Positions 1 through 10,510 are shown, counted from the first letter of the stretch. The stretch is DNA of 64,000 bases from Orobanche coerulescens (GCA_033398695.1 CM065819.1:9845501-9909500), one strand, 5' to 3'. The notes: a model not told the origin generated them from the letters alone. Translations and numbers: made by a program.

Positions 1-632
1 TTGTCACTTTGTTGAGCTCCCTGTAATCAATACACAGTCGGAGGGATCCGTCTTTCTTCTGGACAAAGAGAACGGGCGCTCCCCAAGGAGAAACGCTAGG
101 TTGAATATAACCCTTATGTAATAATTCCTCTAATTGCTTCTTTAACTCATACATCTCGGTTGGCGCCATGCGGTAAGGTGCTCTGGAAATAGGAGCGGCT
201 CCAGGCTCTAATTCGATAGTGAATTCCACCTCTCTCTGCGGAGGTAACCCAGGTAGTTCGTCAGGAAATACATCGGAGAATTCATTCACAACTGGAATAG
301 ATGAGAGCTCTACTCCTTCCTCTTTCCTCATGGCATAGCACCAAAGTCCATGACATCCCTGCTTCAGTAATTTCACGGCTTTCATTACTTTGATCAATTT
401 TCCCGAGCTTCTCGGTCTCCATCCTCGGAATAAGTGTTCAGATCCGTCATCAGCAATGATAGAAATAACTCTCTTTCGGTAATTCAGAATAGCTCCATAA
501 CGGTTGAGCCAATCGTCTCCGAGAATTAAATCGTCACCGTAGATGTCAACTACAATAAGATTCAATAGCCAATCTCTCCCTCCTATAGACACTGGAAAAT
601 CTCTAGCTTCTAGGGTTCCCACAATTTTCTAT
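1..632 (-). pseudogene. pol: A0 protease C-part, linker and reverse transcriptase N-terminus
   Basis: The minus-strand translation is readable from about 632 to 1 and runs out of the window. It begins after an in-frame TAG near 630, inside the protease end where related copies read [10 protein letters not shown]. It continues through the protease C-part with [10 protein letters not shown], the linker [10 protein letters not shown] and [17 protein letters not shown], then the reverse transcriptase entry [20 protein letters not shown]. The YxDD catalytic motif lies beyond the left edge. This stretch keeps the codon that A has lost to a stop after LEELL, so A0 and A decayed independently. The protein would be the polymerase part of a gypsy Pol polyprotein. 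Confidence 0.85.
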
Positions 633-2022
633 CTGCTAGGCAAACCCACAACATAAGGTTCACAATTATACAAGCATGAGATTTTCAAACGATTAACACA
701 GTTCAAAGATAAAAAAAATGCGTAGCTCCCGAATCGAACAAGACACTAACTGGTTGCAAAAGGATCTGAATCGTACCTGATGCAATAGCTGTGTTCTGAT
801 CATCCTTCTTCATCTCGTAAATACGCGGAGGAATGGACCCAGCGCTGGATGCCTCTCTTTTCGCAACATTCTATCATAGAAATCGCTCACAAGGCTCGGT
901 TTACACTAGTGTCCTTCGGAACCGGTACAGGAGTGCGAGTACCAAAAGATCGGGTCGCATTCCCACAAAATGTCGCGCGATGCCCTTCCTGTCCACACTC
1001 GAAACAAGTCACAGCAGGCGCGAAACAGTCCCGTCGAACATGCCCCGCTTTGCCACAGTTATAGCATTTCTTCCCTGCGTCTGAAACGGTTTATGCTGCC
1101 CGGAACTTCTTTCCTCCTCGAGAAGGATGCGGAGGCCTCCTGGATGAATGAAAAGAGGACTGGCCCCTGCGAGGCCCACTACTCTTATTCTCCGTGAAGT
1201 TGCCAGCCACTTTCTGCTTCTTTTCTTCCGTTGATTTCTCTACTGCCGCCTCCTTCATATCATAGGCCAGCGCCTTGTCCTAATACTGTCGCAAAGTGGT
1301 ACATTCAAATCCGGACATATATTGCTGAATTTCCGGCTTCATTCGCATGTCAAAATGGAAAATCCTCTCCGCCTCGGTCCTGACCAAGTGGCGCACATAA
1401 GTCAGCTGGTGATTAAAAGTCTTAATCACGTCCGTCACAGATGCTTCTAAATTTTGTGGTGAGAAAAACTCCCGAACTCGGGCCTCTCTAACTGGGCGAG
1501 GACAATACTGCGCTTCTATCATTAATTTGAATTCCGTCCAGTCAACATTATGCTCATCCGGTCGAATGGCCTCCCACCAGTCGAAAGCCTCCCCTGTCAG
1601 AAGATACTGGGCGATCGGAACCTTTCTATCGTTGGGACAGTTAATCCCGGCAAAATCTTCTCTAATTCCATCAGCCAGTGATCCCAAGAAAGCGTCTCAG
1701 CCGAACCGTCAAATTTCGGAGGATGCAATTTGATCACCTCGGTAAGCCATTTATCTCCCCGATTATCCACGTTATGCTGCTGTCCCATCGCCGTCTACAT
1801 GCGATCCACAACTTGAGCAAACTGGTTTATCTGAGCAACCACCTGCTGAAGCACTCCCGGCACGTTAGGATCTGCATTATTATTTGCCGATCCCTGTTGT
1901 CCCACGGAATGGGAATCCGTTCGACTAGCGGTTATTTCTGGGGTAGACGCCGACTCTTCTTGTCTCGCATTTCCACGTCCGCGTCCACGACCGCGTCCGC
2001 GTCCACGACCTCCTCTCAACAT
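633..2022 (-). pseudogene. gag: A0 gag and protease start, broken
   Basis: Degenerate minus-strand gag. The start is taken at the ATG at 2022-2020 because it opens the RGG-rich N-terminus (MLRGGRGRGRGR) shared with A and B. The frame reaches NQFAQVVDRM and stops at TAG near 1795, where A reads RMQTAMGQQ, so CAG to TAG. It resumes at MGQQ, shifts frame near 1650, and gives the conserved capsid-like stretch with AFDWWEAIRP, WTEFKLMIEAQYCPRP and FECTTLRQY. Another CAG to TAG stop follows near 1280. The CCHC zinc-knuckle region (about 950-1080) and the protease active-site region (about 700-840) are recognisable only in fragments. No intact Gag can be made. Confidence 0.85.
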
Positions 2023-2247
2023 ACTGTAAACACAAATACTCAATATCCAGGGCAAACTTTCTAAAAGTACGTCCATCAATGTTCACAAAACATGAATTAA
2101 ATAAAACGGTAGTTATTTGAGATTAGGAAACTTACAACCATGGTCCACACGACGATGCTGGCTCAGCAGTGATGTTACAAACGACCAATAATCAAATAAC
2201 GTAAACAGACCCAACTAACCCGACTGCCAAGATATCCATGAATCTTA

Positions 2248-2259
2248 GCTCCGATACCA
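2248..2259 (-). promoter_or_regulatory. A0 primer-binding site
   Basis: On the minus strand this reads TGGTATCGGAGC, five bases inside the LTR end. It matches the plant initiator-Met tRNA PBS consensus TGGTATCAGAGC with one A-to-G change. It marks the start of minus-strand cDNA synthesis and fixes the 5' LTR boundary. Confidence 0.9.
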
Positions 2260-2301
2260 TATTCTGTAACACCCCGAGATATTCGGAATAATTACAGCGC
2301 C

Positions 2302-2326
2302 ATAAACCCTTTAAGTAAGGATTTAC
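2302..2326 (-). promoter_or_regulatory. U5-terminal hairpin, A0
   Basis: On the sense strand the arms are GTAAATCCTT and AAGGGTTTAY around a 5-nt loop, about 40 nt inside the LTR end and 40-55 nt from the primer-binding site. The outermost pair is weakened here by G to A at 2302. Equivalent hairpins with different arms occur in A, B, D, F and H. Confidence 0.7.
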
Positions 2327-2599
2327 AAGGCTAATTTAAAAGAAATGTAAATATAATCCAATCGTACAACTGAAGTTTAAAAATACAGATTTGGTTTAAC
2401 TGATACAGTGAGTTAACTTATACAACCATATCGAAATGAAATTATTCAAACAGACGTACTCGAGTACTAAATGAACCAAGAAGACAAATCACAATAACAA
2501 TAAACATCAACCACATCACTGAGCCATTTCATCGTCACCGTTTGCAGATCGTGGTTGCTTCCCCACTCCTCGGCTACCTGAACATCAAAACAATGTCCA

Positions 2600-2611
2600 C
2601 CCCCGAAGGGG
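2600..2611 (-). promoter_or_regulatory. CCCC-UUCG-GGGG hairpin, A0
   Basis: On the sense strand this reads CCCCTTCGGGG(G), a 4-bp GC stem closed by a UUCG tetraloop, flanked by GCTAA and TGGAC. The same site in D and F is a hairpin with a different loop. It lies just upstream of a TTCAGG motif. Confidence 0.6.
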
Positions 2612-3297
2612 TTAGCAAGACAATGGTAGTACAAGTATCATAATACATAAATCATCAGTGCATCATAAAACATGTAAAACGGACTTCCGTCATCGGAATC
2701 CAACGATGTGAATCCTCACGATTTGATCAACACAATACAGGGTAATCCAGCGATCCAGCGCCCTTGGTATAGATCCCCATGATGATCCCGTCGGACCAAC
2801 GCATGGTGGAAAACCCGTCCAGCGATCTAGCGCCCTCAGCATAGATCCCCATGATGATCCCGTCGGACCAACGCATGGTGGACATTCGATCCAGCCCCAT
2901 CAGCATAGATCCTCATGATCCCCTCGGATCATTTATACCATAAACCAATCAATTATGCATACATATATGCATTTAAATATGTTCATCAATACGAACAATT
3001 AACAGTGAATACCACGAGAAATTATAGAAATACATCTCATATTTGACAACATGAACAAAACCATAAGCATGATCAAGGTTCCAATATAAATCAAACTCAA
3101 CATATGATACTTGCCTCGAAAATGGCAAGAATGGAAATACTCCAACAAATGACACGCGTCCGTATGTCACCGCCCCTCGATCGTCCCCTATGAAAGGCTC
3201 GGACCTAAGAAATAATAAAGAATTCCTCTCAATTAAATTTAACGTCTAACAATCCGGTTTACCGCAAGCTCAAAAAAATGAATTTCGTCGAACTACT

Positions 3298-3510
3298 TAG
3301 CGCGCCACGCATTTCACGTAACGCGGCGCTAAGTCTGCCCGTTAACGTACGCAAATGACCAGGTTTAGCGTGCACTAGCTTTGTACTGACAGTCTTCTCT
3401 GAACAGCCGACTGCCCTGCCTGATGATATAACGTATGTTACGTATCCAACGTGGCGCACGTTACTCGTTCCCGATAGCGCACGTTAATATATACATCTTA
3501 GCGTGCGCTA
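3298..3510. repeat. Palindrome array 2 of the A0 LTR
   Basis: Degenerate run of TAGCG..CGCTA-type 12-mers ending with a clean copy at 3499-3510. Several units are altered (GCGCCACGC, AACGCGGCGCTAA). It matches the cleaner array at 10296-10510 in A. Confidence 0.75.
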
Positions 3511-4229
3511 ATCGTGCATGGCAGTCACTACCGGGTAAAACTTGAGCTAAAAGTGATGAAAACTCATGAAATCCTTAGTGTTAATACATGCCAACTCCGT
3601 ACATATCATGCTCATACGGTTTAAGAAAGATCTTTACGGATTAAATGACTACGAGGCACAAGGATACGTATCATCATTACTACACCATAATTCATCTTGA
3701 TCTTCAAGAAAATATCCTAAGTTCGATTCATTCCAAGTCCCAAAACATATGATTCCTTATGTAAAACATAAGAACTAGGTAATCTCCATACACTGGACAT
3801 GGTCGGTTTTGAAGATACAAAATATGCTTAGGAGTCCATATACTAAAAAGGTTCAAAGGATTATACGATGAATAAGTGCCGAAACGTCAAAAATATCCTT
3901 CTAACGCATGATGATCAACTACTTGTGAATCTAACTGACTAGGTAAATCCCAAAACATGATCAAAACGTCCTTCATAATACTACTAATATTGGTGAAGAA
4001 TCACCTACCTCAAAGTAGTGAAGAACAAGGAGGAAATTCGAAGCAATCCAACGCCGAAGGTTTGAACACCAATCCTCCAATGATCTACAATCTTTAACAC
4101 GAGCTAGGATGCCGGCAAGAAGTGTTTAGGATGAAGAGAGGGTCTTTCTAAGTTCAAGAATTCAAATGGGAGAGTGAAAGATCTGAAAATATGAAAAAGG
4201 ATGCTGTCCTATATATAGAAAATGGTTAT

Positions 4230-4536
4230 TAGCGCGCGCTAGTCCATGTTCATAGCGTGCGCTAACGGCTATTTGAAATGTTACTGATTTCACTGCACTC
4301 AGCCTTTAGCGTGCGCTTCCCTCATGTGAGTAGCGTGCGCTAACGCGTTGACTTGGCTTTTTCCCGAAAGCCATCCAGGTTCATCCCGACACAATCCGAC
4401 CAAGATTCCCGGCCTGATCTCACCTACCACACGTCTCAATCATATTGACCACGTATAGCGTGCGCTAAGGTTCCTTCGTAGCGTGCGCTATGGATCCAAG
4501 TTAGCGTACGCTACACTTAGATGATAGCGTGCGCTA
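4230..4536. repeat. Palindrome array 1 of the A0 LTR, promoter side
   Basis: Copies of TAGCG(T/C)(G/A)CGCTA. The last four start at 4456, 4479, 4502 and 4525, exactly 23 bp apart with 11-bp spacers that differ from each other. On the sense strand the array is directly upstream of the TATA box at about 4209-4219. Confidence 0.9.
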
Positions 4537-5027
4537 CAAGCGCAGAAACACAATTATAAATCACATTCATGAAATTATACGCTCAACTACACCGGATTAT
4601 GAAATACGGAGAATAATACTCAGATCAAAGTGCAACAATTACAATATCACAAGTTCCAAATACATATCATAAATCTCTGGTATTACAAACACAACAGCCA
4701 TAATCAACGATAAATTAACGCGACCTAATGCAATAATAAAATGACAACACATCCGATAATAATCAATAATAGGTATAACCAACCAATCAAACTCAGCGGC
4801 TCAACAATACCTCGATCATTTGCAAAACCGAACAATACAACTCAAACAATTACGAACTCATATCAACAATACAAGCCGAAATCCGATAAATCATAATTAT
4901 TAATCAATAATTGATCAATAACCCAACAGTTCCACAATATCTCGATTAAACACGGTCTTAAACAATCCAGTTCAAACCATCACGAATTCATAATCACAAC
5001 ACGAAAATACTACACTCTCTGCCTACT

Positions 5028-5109
5028 TAGCGCACGTTAAACGCATAACGTAGCGTGCGCTAAGTTGCTCCCATTAGCGTGCGCTAGCCAGTAAGCTTAG
5101 CGTGCGCTA
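5028..5109. repeat. Palindrome array 2, H left LTR
   Basis: Four 12-bp units start at 5028, 5051, 5075 and 5098 (steps of 23, 24 and 23 bp). The right H LTR has one additional 23-bp unit here (62816-62920). Confidence 0.9.
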
Positions 5110-5974
5110 ATGCTACACAGTTGCATGCATTCCAAGCATCGACTAACACTTTGCGACTACGAATCCGAATGAAAAGGAAATCATACTCCAAGATTAACAA
5201 TAACTTTCCAGATCCAAACTCATCATCATACTCGAAATCATATTCGTATTCTTATACGAATATTATATCAAAACACATAACTTGGCTCTAGATACGAATA
5301 TCCCATATTCATATCCAAAACACCAACACCTTCTATACATAATCATCATATCCTATAATTTCAGAGCTCTTCAAGAACATGAAATATCCGACATCATGTT
5401 CAAAACAACATAATCCGACATATATATTATAATGTTTATCATTTTCTTCATCATGCAAATTACATAGTCAAACCAACCCGATAACAAGGATCATCTCATA
5501 CATAATCTGGAATACAACCTAATATCATGATTTAACTCATCTAAATCGACCACTGAAATTATCATGATTCAGAAATCCATGATTCAACCTCAATAAGTTA
5601 AATGAATCACCATTAACACGAAGAATCTTAAATAACATCCGAAAACTCTTATCATAATCCCATAAAATATCATATAATATCGTCACATGATTATCCAACA
5701 TGTTCCTCACATGTAATCATCCTTAAAAACGAACAACTAACAAGGGATACGAATATTACCTGGATTAGATGAACCAAGAAGAAGAACACTTGAACTCCAT
5801 TCCAAGAATCATGAGTAACTTGAAGAACAAGGCTTGAATCCATGCTCTCTATCTTAATCTTGTTAAAAATCACCACCTCACCGTGTTTGGGAACCTCAAG
5901 ATCCTCCCAAAGCTCTCTCTATCGACTGAATGAGAATGAATGGACTAAATATATCTTAAAACCCGTCTGTCCCC

Positions 5975-5984
5975 TTATATAAAG
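5975..5984 (-). promoter_or_regulatory. H LTR TATA box
   Basis: Sense strand reads CTTTATATAAGG, immediately downstream of the palindrome array at 5993-6461. The sister copy is at 63785-63795. It is the probable core promoter of H. Confidence 0.6.
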
Positions 5985-5992
5985 TGTATTAC

Positions 5993-6461
5993 TAGCGTGC
6001 GCTAAACCTTATGTTTAGCATGCGCTACGGCCTTAGCGTGCGCTATCGCAGCCCAGAGGCCACTGTCTTGCCTCGAACATGAGCTTACGTACGTAATGCC
6101 CATGCATTAGCGTACGTAATTTACACTGTTTAGCGTACGCAAGTCCTTGCATTTAGCATGCGCTAATATCAGTTGACTTGCTACAGTCTACGTACCGCAT
6201 GTGCCCCCACATGCCGATCTGACAAGGATCAGATTCCCTTTGACCGATCTATAATTAGCGTGCGTTAAGCCTCATGCTTTAGCGTGCACTAATACTTCAG
6301 GACAACAACCGTTGACTTATCAGAACGTGCGCCGAAAGCATCCGGGTCCACACGTAGATTCCTTCCGTCCTGACTGCATTTAGCGTGCGCTACATTCTGC
6401 CTCTAGCGTGTGCTAACCATGAACGATAGCGTGCGCTATACTTGAACATTAGCGCGCGCTA
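5993..6461. repeat. Palindrome array 1, H left LTR, promoter side
   Basis: More than ten copies of the TAGCGTGCGCTA type, some altered (TAGCGTACGTAA, TAGCATGCGCTA, TAGCGTGTGCTA). Spacing is often 23 bp but less regular than in A. The array ends with TAGCGCGCGCTA, a perfect 12-bp palindrome, at 6450-6461. Confidence 0.88.
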
Positions 6462-6761
6462 ATCAGGCTATACTTAGCCATTTTCCAATTATCCTCGTCC
6501 GTCTCGACATACCAAAATACGAACATACTACATACTGAATACATGTACTGAATCCAATAACATCATCATATGATATACCCAATATCTAAAGTACGATAAC
6601 CTGATACGCGATATCCTCAAAATAATTGTCGAACCACTACGACAGTTATACACTGTGTCAGTTCTCAATTTATTTTATCCATACTGTATAGACACCAAGC
6701 TATCCAGTATATCTTAGATAAAATAACGCGAAAAATTCATACTGAAAATTCGGGTATTACA

Positions 6762-7148
6762 TACTACCCCCCTTAAAATAAGTTTCGTCCTCGAAACTTG
6801 CAACCTGCCACAAACAACAGATCAACCCAAAATTTCCAACTCATCACGAAAACAATCATTCGTCGCCACAAGCGAATAACCAAAACGATATACTTACAGG
6901 TGCGTGAAGCCGATGATCTCCCGTGATACTAGCAGACGACTCCCATATGAAGTCTCAAAACAATACCAACACACGCCAATATCACAAATAACAATTGAAA
7001 AATATCTCAAAAATTTTGGAAACTCCAAAAATCGATTTGACTCAAAAGTCAGAAAATCATTTTCAAAAGTCACGCTACTACCGTCCCGGTAGACCCACAT
7101 AAAACACACGCCCGGGTTTCACAGAACCCAAGCTCCGATACCATCTTC
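6762..7148 (-). mobile_element. H internal region (387 bp, non-coding)
   Basis: This is the whole sequence between the H LTRs. On the minus strand it begins with a PBS (7143-7132, TGGTATCGGAGC) five bases from the LTR and ends with TTTCGAGGACGAAAC (6797-6782) and a polypurine tract, TTATTTTAAGGGGGGTAGTA (6781-6762), beside the 3' LTR. Both signals needed for reverse transcription are therefore present, but there is room for no gag-pol. Short open frames here show no recognisable domain. H would depend on another element's proteins, or it is the deleted remnant of a larger element. Confidence 0.8.
7132..7143 (-). promoter_or_regulatory. H primer-binding site
   Basis: TGGTATCGGAGC on the minus strand, initiator-Met tRNA type, five bases from the H 5' LTR. 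Confidence 0.85.
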
Positions 7149-7186
7149 TATAACACCCCCAAAACCATCCGGGATATTACAGCACC

Positions 7187-7209
7187 GTGGGTCCCGCGCC
7201 GGAACCCAC
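7187..7209 (-). promoter_or_regulatory. U5-terminal hairpin, H
   Basis: Sense arms GTGGGTTCC and GGGACCCAC pair over nine positions (one T-G wobble) around GGCGC. It occupies the place of the A/B hairpin GTAAATCCTT but with different arm sequences. Confidence 0.7.
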
Positions 7210-8226
7210 AAGGCTAAAAACCATTTAAAAAACGTTTAAAAATGCCAACAGGCCAATGACGGTAATATTTTAAATACTCAAATATTTTCAAAAACATAGT
7301 TCTCAAATACCGTCATAAAATACTATTTGAAAATACAAGGCGAAATGCCAAATCTCAACGGTTTAAAATGTACTTTAAGCCACCCCTTAAACGTACCGAT
7401 AAAATAGTTAGGAAAAAGGGTTTAACGAAATAACCCAAGTTCGCAAAGTGCCAAAAGGCCATTTGAAATACACAAGAATTGGTAAAAATACCGAAAAGTT
7501 ATTTTGAAATATACACATGCAGTGGATAAAACACAATTCAAAATACACATTTGCAGCGGAAATACAACCAGAAAAGAATACTCGATACTCAAATAAATGT
7601 CATAGCCAGTATCACCCGGGAAGCTCACCACTTCACGACCGCTACTAGCTCGATCTCCTAGTACCTAAAAATAAAGCCCACGACGGGGTCAGCCACAATA
7701 TTCAACAATGATATTGATCACATCATCATAAATAATTACATACCAATGTAGTAATACCGTAAGAATACTACCAAAGTAATCTTACCGTCATAACCTTACC
7801 AATCCATGGCAATTCATAACAATTCAATCCTTACCATAATCCGTATTTCGCATTCTCAAATGAAGAAATGAACTTAACAACAATTATCTGTACTGTACTC
7901 AAATAATACCAAGTATCCTCAAAACATTATCATAACTCACAAGTACGGAGTAATCCAATCTGTGCCAAATCCTGTCTGTTGGATTACATCATCAAATCTC
8001 AACCTGGATAAACCAATAACATACAACATATCTGTAGATCAACTACCACAAAACAATGAATACACAAGTCCTGAAACATCGACGTACAGTCCGAATGCTC
8101 ATACGGTCAATAATAACGATCAACCAATACATCACTGAGAATATCATCGATATGATGAGATCCAATACGACCAACCCAAGGTCAAAGTACAACCGAAATT
8201 ATCATCAACATGATGAATTCCAATAC

Positions 8227-8559
8227 GATCGACAAGGGTCAAAAATAATCGAGAATACCCTCAACATGGTAAACTCCAAATGATCAACAAAGATCGACAA
8301 TAACCGAGAATACCATCGACGTGGTGAACTCCAAATGATCAACAAAGATCAACAATAACCGAGAATACCCTCAACAAGGTAGACTCCAAATGATCAACAA
8401 AGGACCAACAATAACCGAGAATACCCTCAACAAGGTAGACTCCAAATGATCAACAAAGGACCAACAATGACCGAGAATACCCTCAACAGTGTAGACTCCA
8501 AATGATCAACAAAGGACCAACAATAACCGAGAATACCCTCAACAAGGTAGACTCCAAAT
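8227..8559. repeat. 55/56-bp minisatellite in the H LTR
   Basis: Six tandem units start at 8227, 8282, 8337, 8392, 8448 and 8504 (steps 55, 55, 55, 56, 56). Each begins GATCAACAAAG or similar and ends with ACTCCAAAT. Two more diverged units appear to precede it from about 8119. The later units are the most alike, which suggests recent expansion at that end. Confidence 0.92.
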
Positions 8560-9036
8560 GATCAACAATAAAGGATCTCAAAGAAATAACTTTGACTTTC
8601 GAACATACCCCTCGGGCGTATGAACAACCAGTCGCAAACCGTCGAACATATCCAATCATACATGGATTATGAACGACCCAATAATATGGCTCAAAAGATG
8701 GACATCACAGTACGCCCGATCCAGAAATGTGTCCGTGCACAAGCCACCCCGGGTATCGATCAAATACACGTGTGGTCTTGTACCTAATTAGCCTCACGAA
8801 CTATGTCTCGTGTGCACGGTTCAATGCAAAATAATATCAACACATAACCGTCATATGCCCGGCTAAAAATCCTACACAGTAACCAATCGGAACGCAGATA
8901 TGATTCCAGATATGTCACGATGCAACATGACAATGAAACTCAAAGAATTACATATCCAATAAGGATCAAAAGACTCACCGAAGTGAACAATAACAATCTG
9001 ACAAAGAAAAGTCGACACGACTAATCACTATCCAAA

Positions 9037-9190
9037 ACAACAATCCTGGGATCACAAACCCCAAAGGATAATCCATTCGATCAACCATCTCAGACAACAG
9101 TTCTGGGATCAACATCCCTCAATGAGACGATCAAGACAACCATTATTACCAACAATAGTCCTGGGATCAACATCCCTCAACGAACAACCA
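9037..9190. repeat. About 57-bp tandem repeat, three copies
   Basis: Copies near 9037, 9093 and 9151 share AACA(A/G)T(C/T)CTGGGATCA and CCCTCAA/CCCCAAA parts. It lies in the H LTR just before the A insertion. Confidence 0.7.
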
Positions 9191-9315
9191 ATACGAATCT
9201 CAATACACGAAGCCTCAACGTACAACATATACGACAACTCAACATAATAATTATCCCATAACTGAACAATACATAAATTGTAACACCCCGAGATATTCGG
9301 AATAATTACAGCGCC

Positions 9316-9340
9316 GTAAACCCTTTAAGTAAGGATTTAC
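9316..9340 (-). promoter_or_regulatory. U5-terminal hairpin, A 3' LTR
   Basis: Sense GTAAATCCTT-ACTTA-AAGGGTTTAC: ten paired positions including one T-G wobble. The copy in the A 5' LTR is at 26285-26309. Confidence 0.75.
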
Positions 9341-9764
9341 AAGGCTAATTTAAAAGAAAGGTAAATATAAGACATCATCATTATCGGAAATTCAAGTTTA
9401 CAAAACCGAACAACTGGTTCAACGAGTAATTAATACAACCATATCGAAATGATATTAATAATACACGCGTACTCGAGTACTGAAATCAAACCGAGAAAAC
9501 AAATCACTAATAACAAACATCACTGAACCCCTTCGTCGTCACGTCGGTACTGTGGCTGTTTCCCTGCTCCTCGGCTACCTGAACATCAAAACAAATGTCC
9601 ACTCCCGAAGGGGTTAGAAAAACGATGCTAGTACAAGTATCATATTAAACAAATCGAATATGCATCAACAATACATAACAAGATACACCACACGGACTTC
9701 CGCTACCGGAATCCGACAAATGCGAATCCACAAGATTCCATTAACACAGCAAGGGTATTCCAAT

Positions 9765-9925
9765 GATCCAGCGCCCTCAGCATAGATCCCAAGATGATCC
9801 CGTCGGACCAACACGAGGTGGAAATAACCCGTCCAATGATCCAGCGCCCTCAGCCTAGATCCCAAGATGATCCCGTCGGACCAACACGAGGTGGACATCC
9901 GATCCAGCACCCTCAGCATAGATCG
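9765..9925. repeat. Tandem duplication with GATCCCGTCGGACC, A 3' LTR
   Basis: Two and a part copies of a roughly 70-bp unit with GATCCAGCGCCCTCAGC and GATCCCGTCGGACCAACACG. Related tandem units sit at the same relative place in A0 (about 2750-2935), B (about 12617-12765) and, as GGATCYACCCCTCCGTGG with ACCCCGTCGGATC, in D and F. Confidence 0.85.
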
Positions 9926-10101
9926 TACAACGTACACAAACACAACTCATGCATACACATATGCCAAATCATTATGTTCATCAACATGAACATACAAACA
10001 CTAGATAACGAATATCATGACAATTCAACGAAATAAATCTCATGTTCAACAACATGAATAATCGCACGCATGCTCAAAACACCAATATTAACATATTACG
10101 A

Positions 10102-10113
10102 TACTTGCCTCGA
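10102..10113 (-). promoter_or_regulatory. Conserved TCGAGGCAAGTA motif, possible GC-type splice donor
   Basis: Sense strand TCGAG|GCAAGTA. It matches the GC-AG donor consensus AG|GCAAGT and recurs at the same LTR position in A0 (3108-3119), B (12822-12833, 20115-20126), D (39692-39703, 60803-60814), F (50141-50152, 55690-55701) and H (62410-62421). Function is inferred. Confidence 0.45.
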
Positions 10114-10295
10114 AGATGGCAAGAACGAAACACTTCAATGATCTCAACACACTCGAAGGCCGCCTCCTTCGATCAACGTAGCAAGCTCGAACCTTAACAA
10201 AAGAAATGATATACAAATCATTTCAAGTCGAACGATGGCCTAACAATTTGGTCTATGGCCCAAAAGCTCAAAATAAACAATCTGCCTGAACTACT

Positions 10296-10510
10296 TAGCG
10301 TACGCTACGTACTCTATGTAGCGTGCGCTAAGCCTGCCTGTTAGCGTACGCTATCGTCTAAGCCTAGCGTACGCTAGCCATAGGCTGACGGTTCTCTCTG
10401 ATCAGCCAACTGACTCGGATGATATCATAACGTACGTTACGTACTAAACGTAGCGTGCGTGAACTTATCCCCGATAGCGCACGTTAACTTACGTATGTTA
10501 GCGTGCGCTA
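10296..10510. repeat. Palindrome array 2, A 3' LTR
   Basis: The first four 12-bp units start at 10296, 10319, 10342 and 10365, all exactly 23 bp apart (12-bp motif plus 11-bp spacer). More units follow to 10510. The matching array of the A 5' LTR is 36580-36794. Confidence 0.93.

Larger units (their letters stand above)
1..4687 (-). mobile_element. A0: 5' part of a Ty3/gypsy chromovirus-like element
   Basis: Minus-strand gypsy element of the same family as A, cut by the left window edge. Reading on the minus strand from the right it has a 5' LTR (4687 to 2265), a primer-binding site, gag, protease and the first part of reverse transcriptase, which runs off at position 1. The five bases after the LTR, AACAC at 4688-4692, are the expected TSD; its partner would lie outside the window. 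The uninterrupted target is visible in the sister H LTR near 62475, where AACACAACGGCC is continuous. Tekay/Del-type chromovirus is the likeliest lineage from the pol sequence and the conserved end motifs, but this is inferred without a tree. Confidence 0.9.
2265..4687 (-). repeat. A0 5' LTR (2,423 bp)
   Basis: In plus orientation it starts TGTAACACCCCGAG and ends GGTATTACA, and it aligns along its length with the two A LTRs. On the sense (minus) strand it contains, in order: a palindrome array (4536-4230), a TATA box (sense CTATATATAGG, about 4209-4219), a second palindrome array (3510-3298), a GAGGCAAGTA motif (3119-3108), tandem copies of a unit containing GATCCCGTCGGACC (about 2750-2935), a CCCC-UUCG-GGGG hairpin (2600-2611) and a U5 hairpin (2326-2302). 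Confidence 0.92.
4688..6761 (-). repeat. H left LTR, remaining part
   Basis: This aligns closely with 62474-64000 (the right H LTR) as far as the window allows and then continues to the LTR end GGGTATTACA at 6761. Its other end lies beyond A0, outside the window. It carries palindrome arrays at 5028-5109 and 5993-6461 and a sense-strand TATATAAG box at 5975-5984. I see no genes in it. Confidence 0.85.
7149..9278 (-). repeat. H right (5') LTR, first segment
   Basis: In plus orientation it starts TATAACACCCCC, most likely TGTAACACCCCC with one G-to-A change. It is the 5' LTR of H because it adjoins the PBS. A interrupts it at 9279 (TSD TAAAT at 9274-9278); it resumes at 37948, is broken again by D at 38160, and resumes at 62267. 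It contains a U5 hairpin (7187-7209), a 55/56-bp minisatellite (8227-8559) and a 57-bp repeat (9037-9190). No genes seen. Confidence 0.8.

Noticed and set aside
10296..10510. CRISPR-like appearance (regular repeats with unique spacers)
   Set aside because: The repeat is 12 bp, the spacers are 11 bp and conserved between LTR copies, and the setting is plant LTRs with no cas genes.
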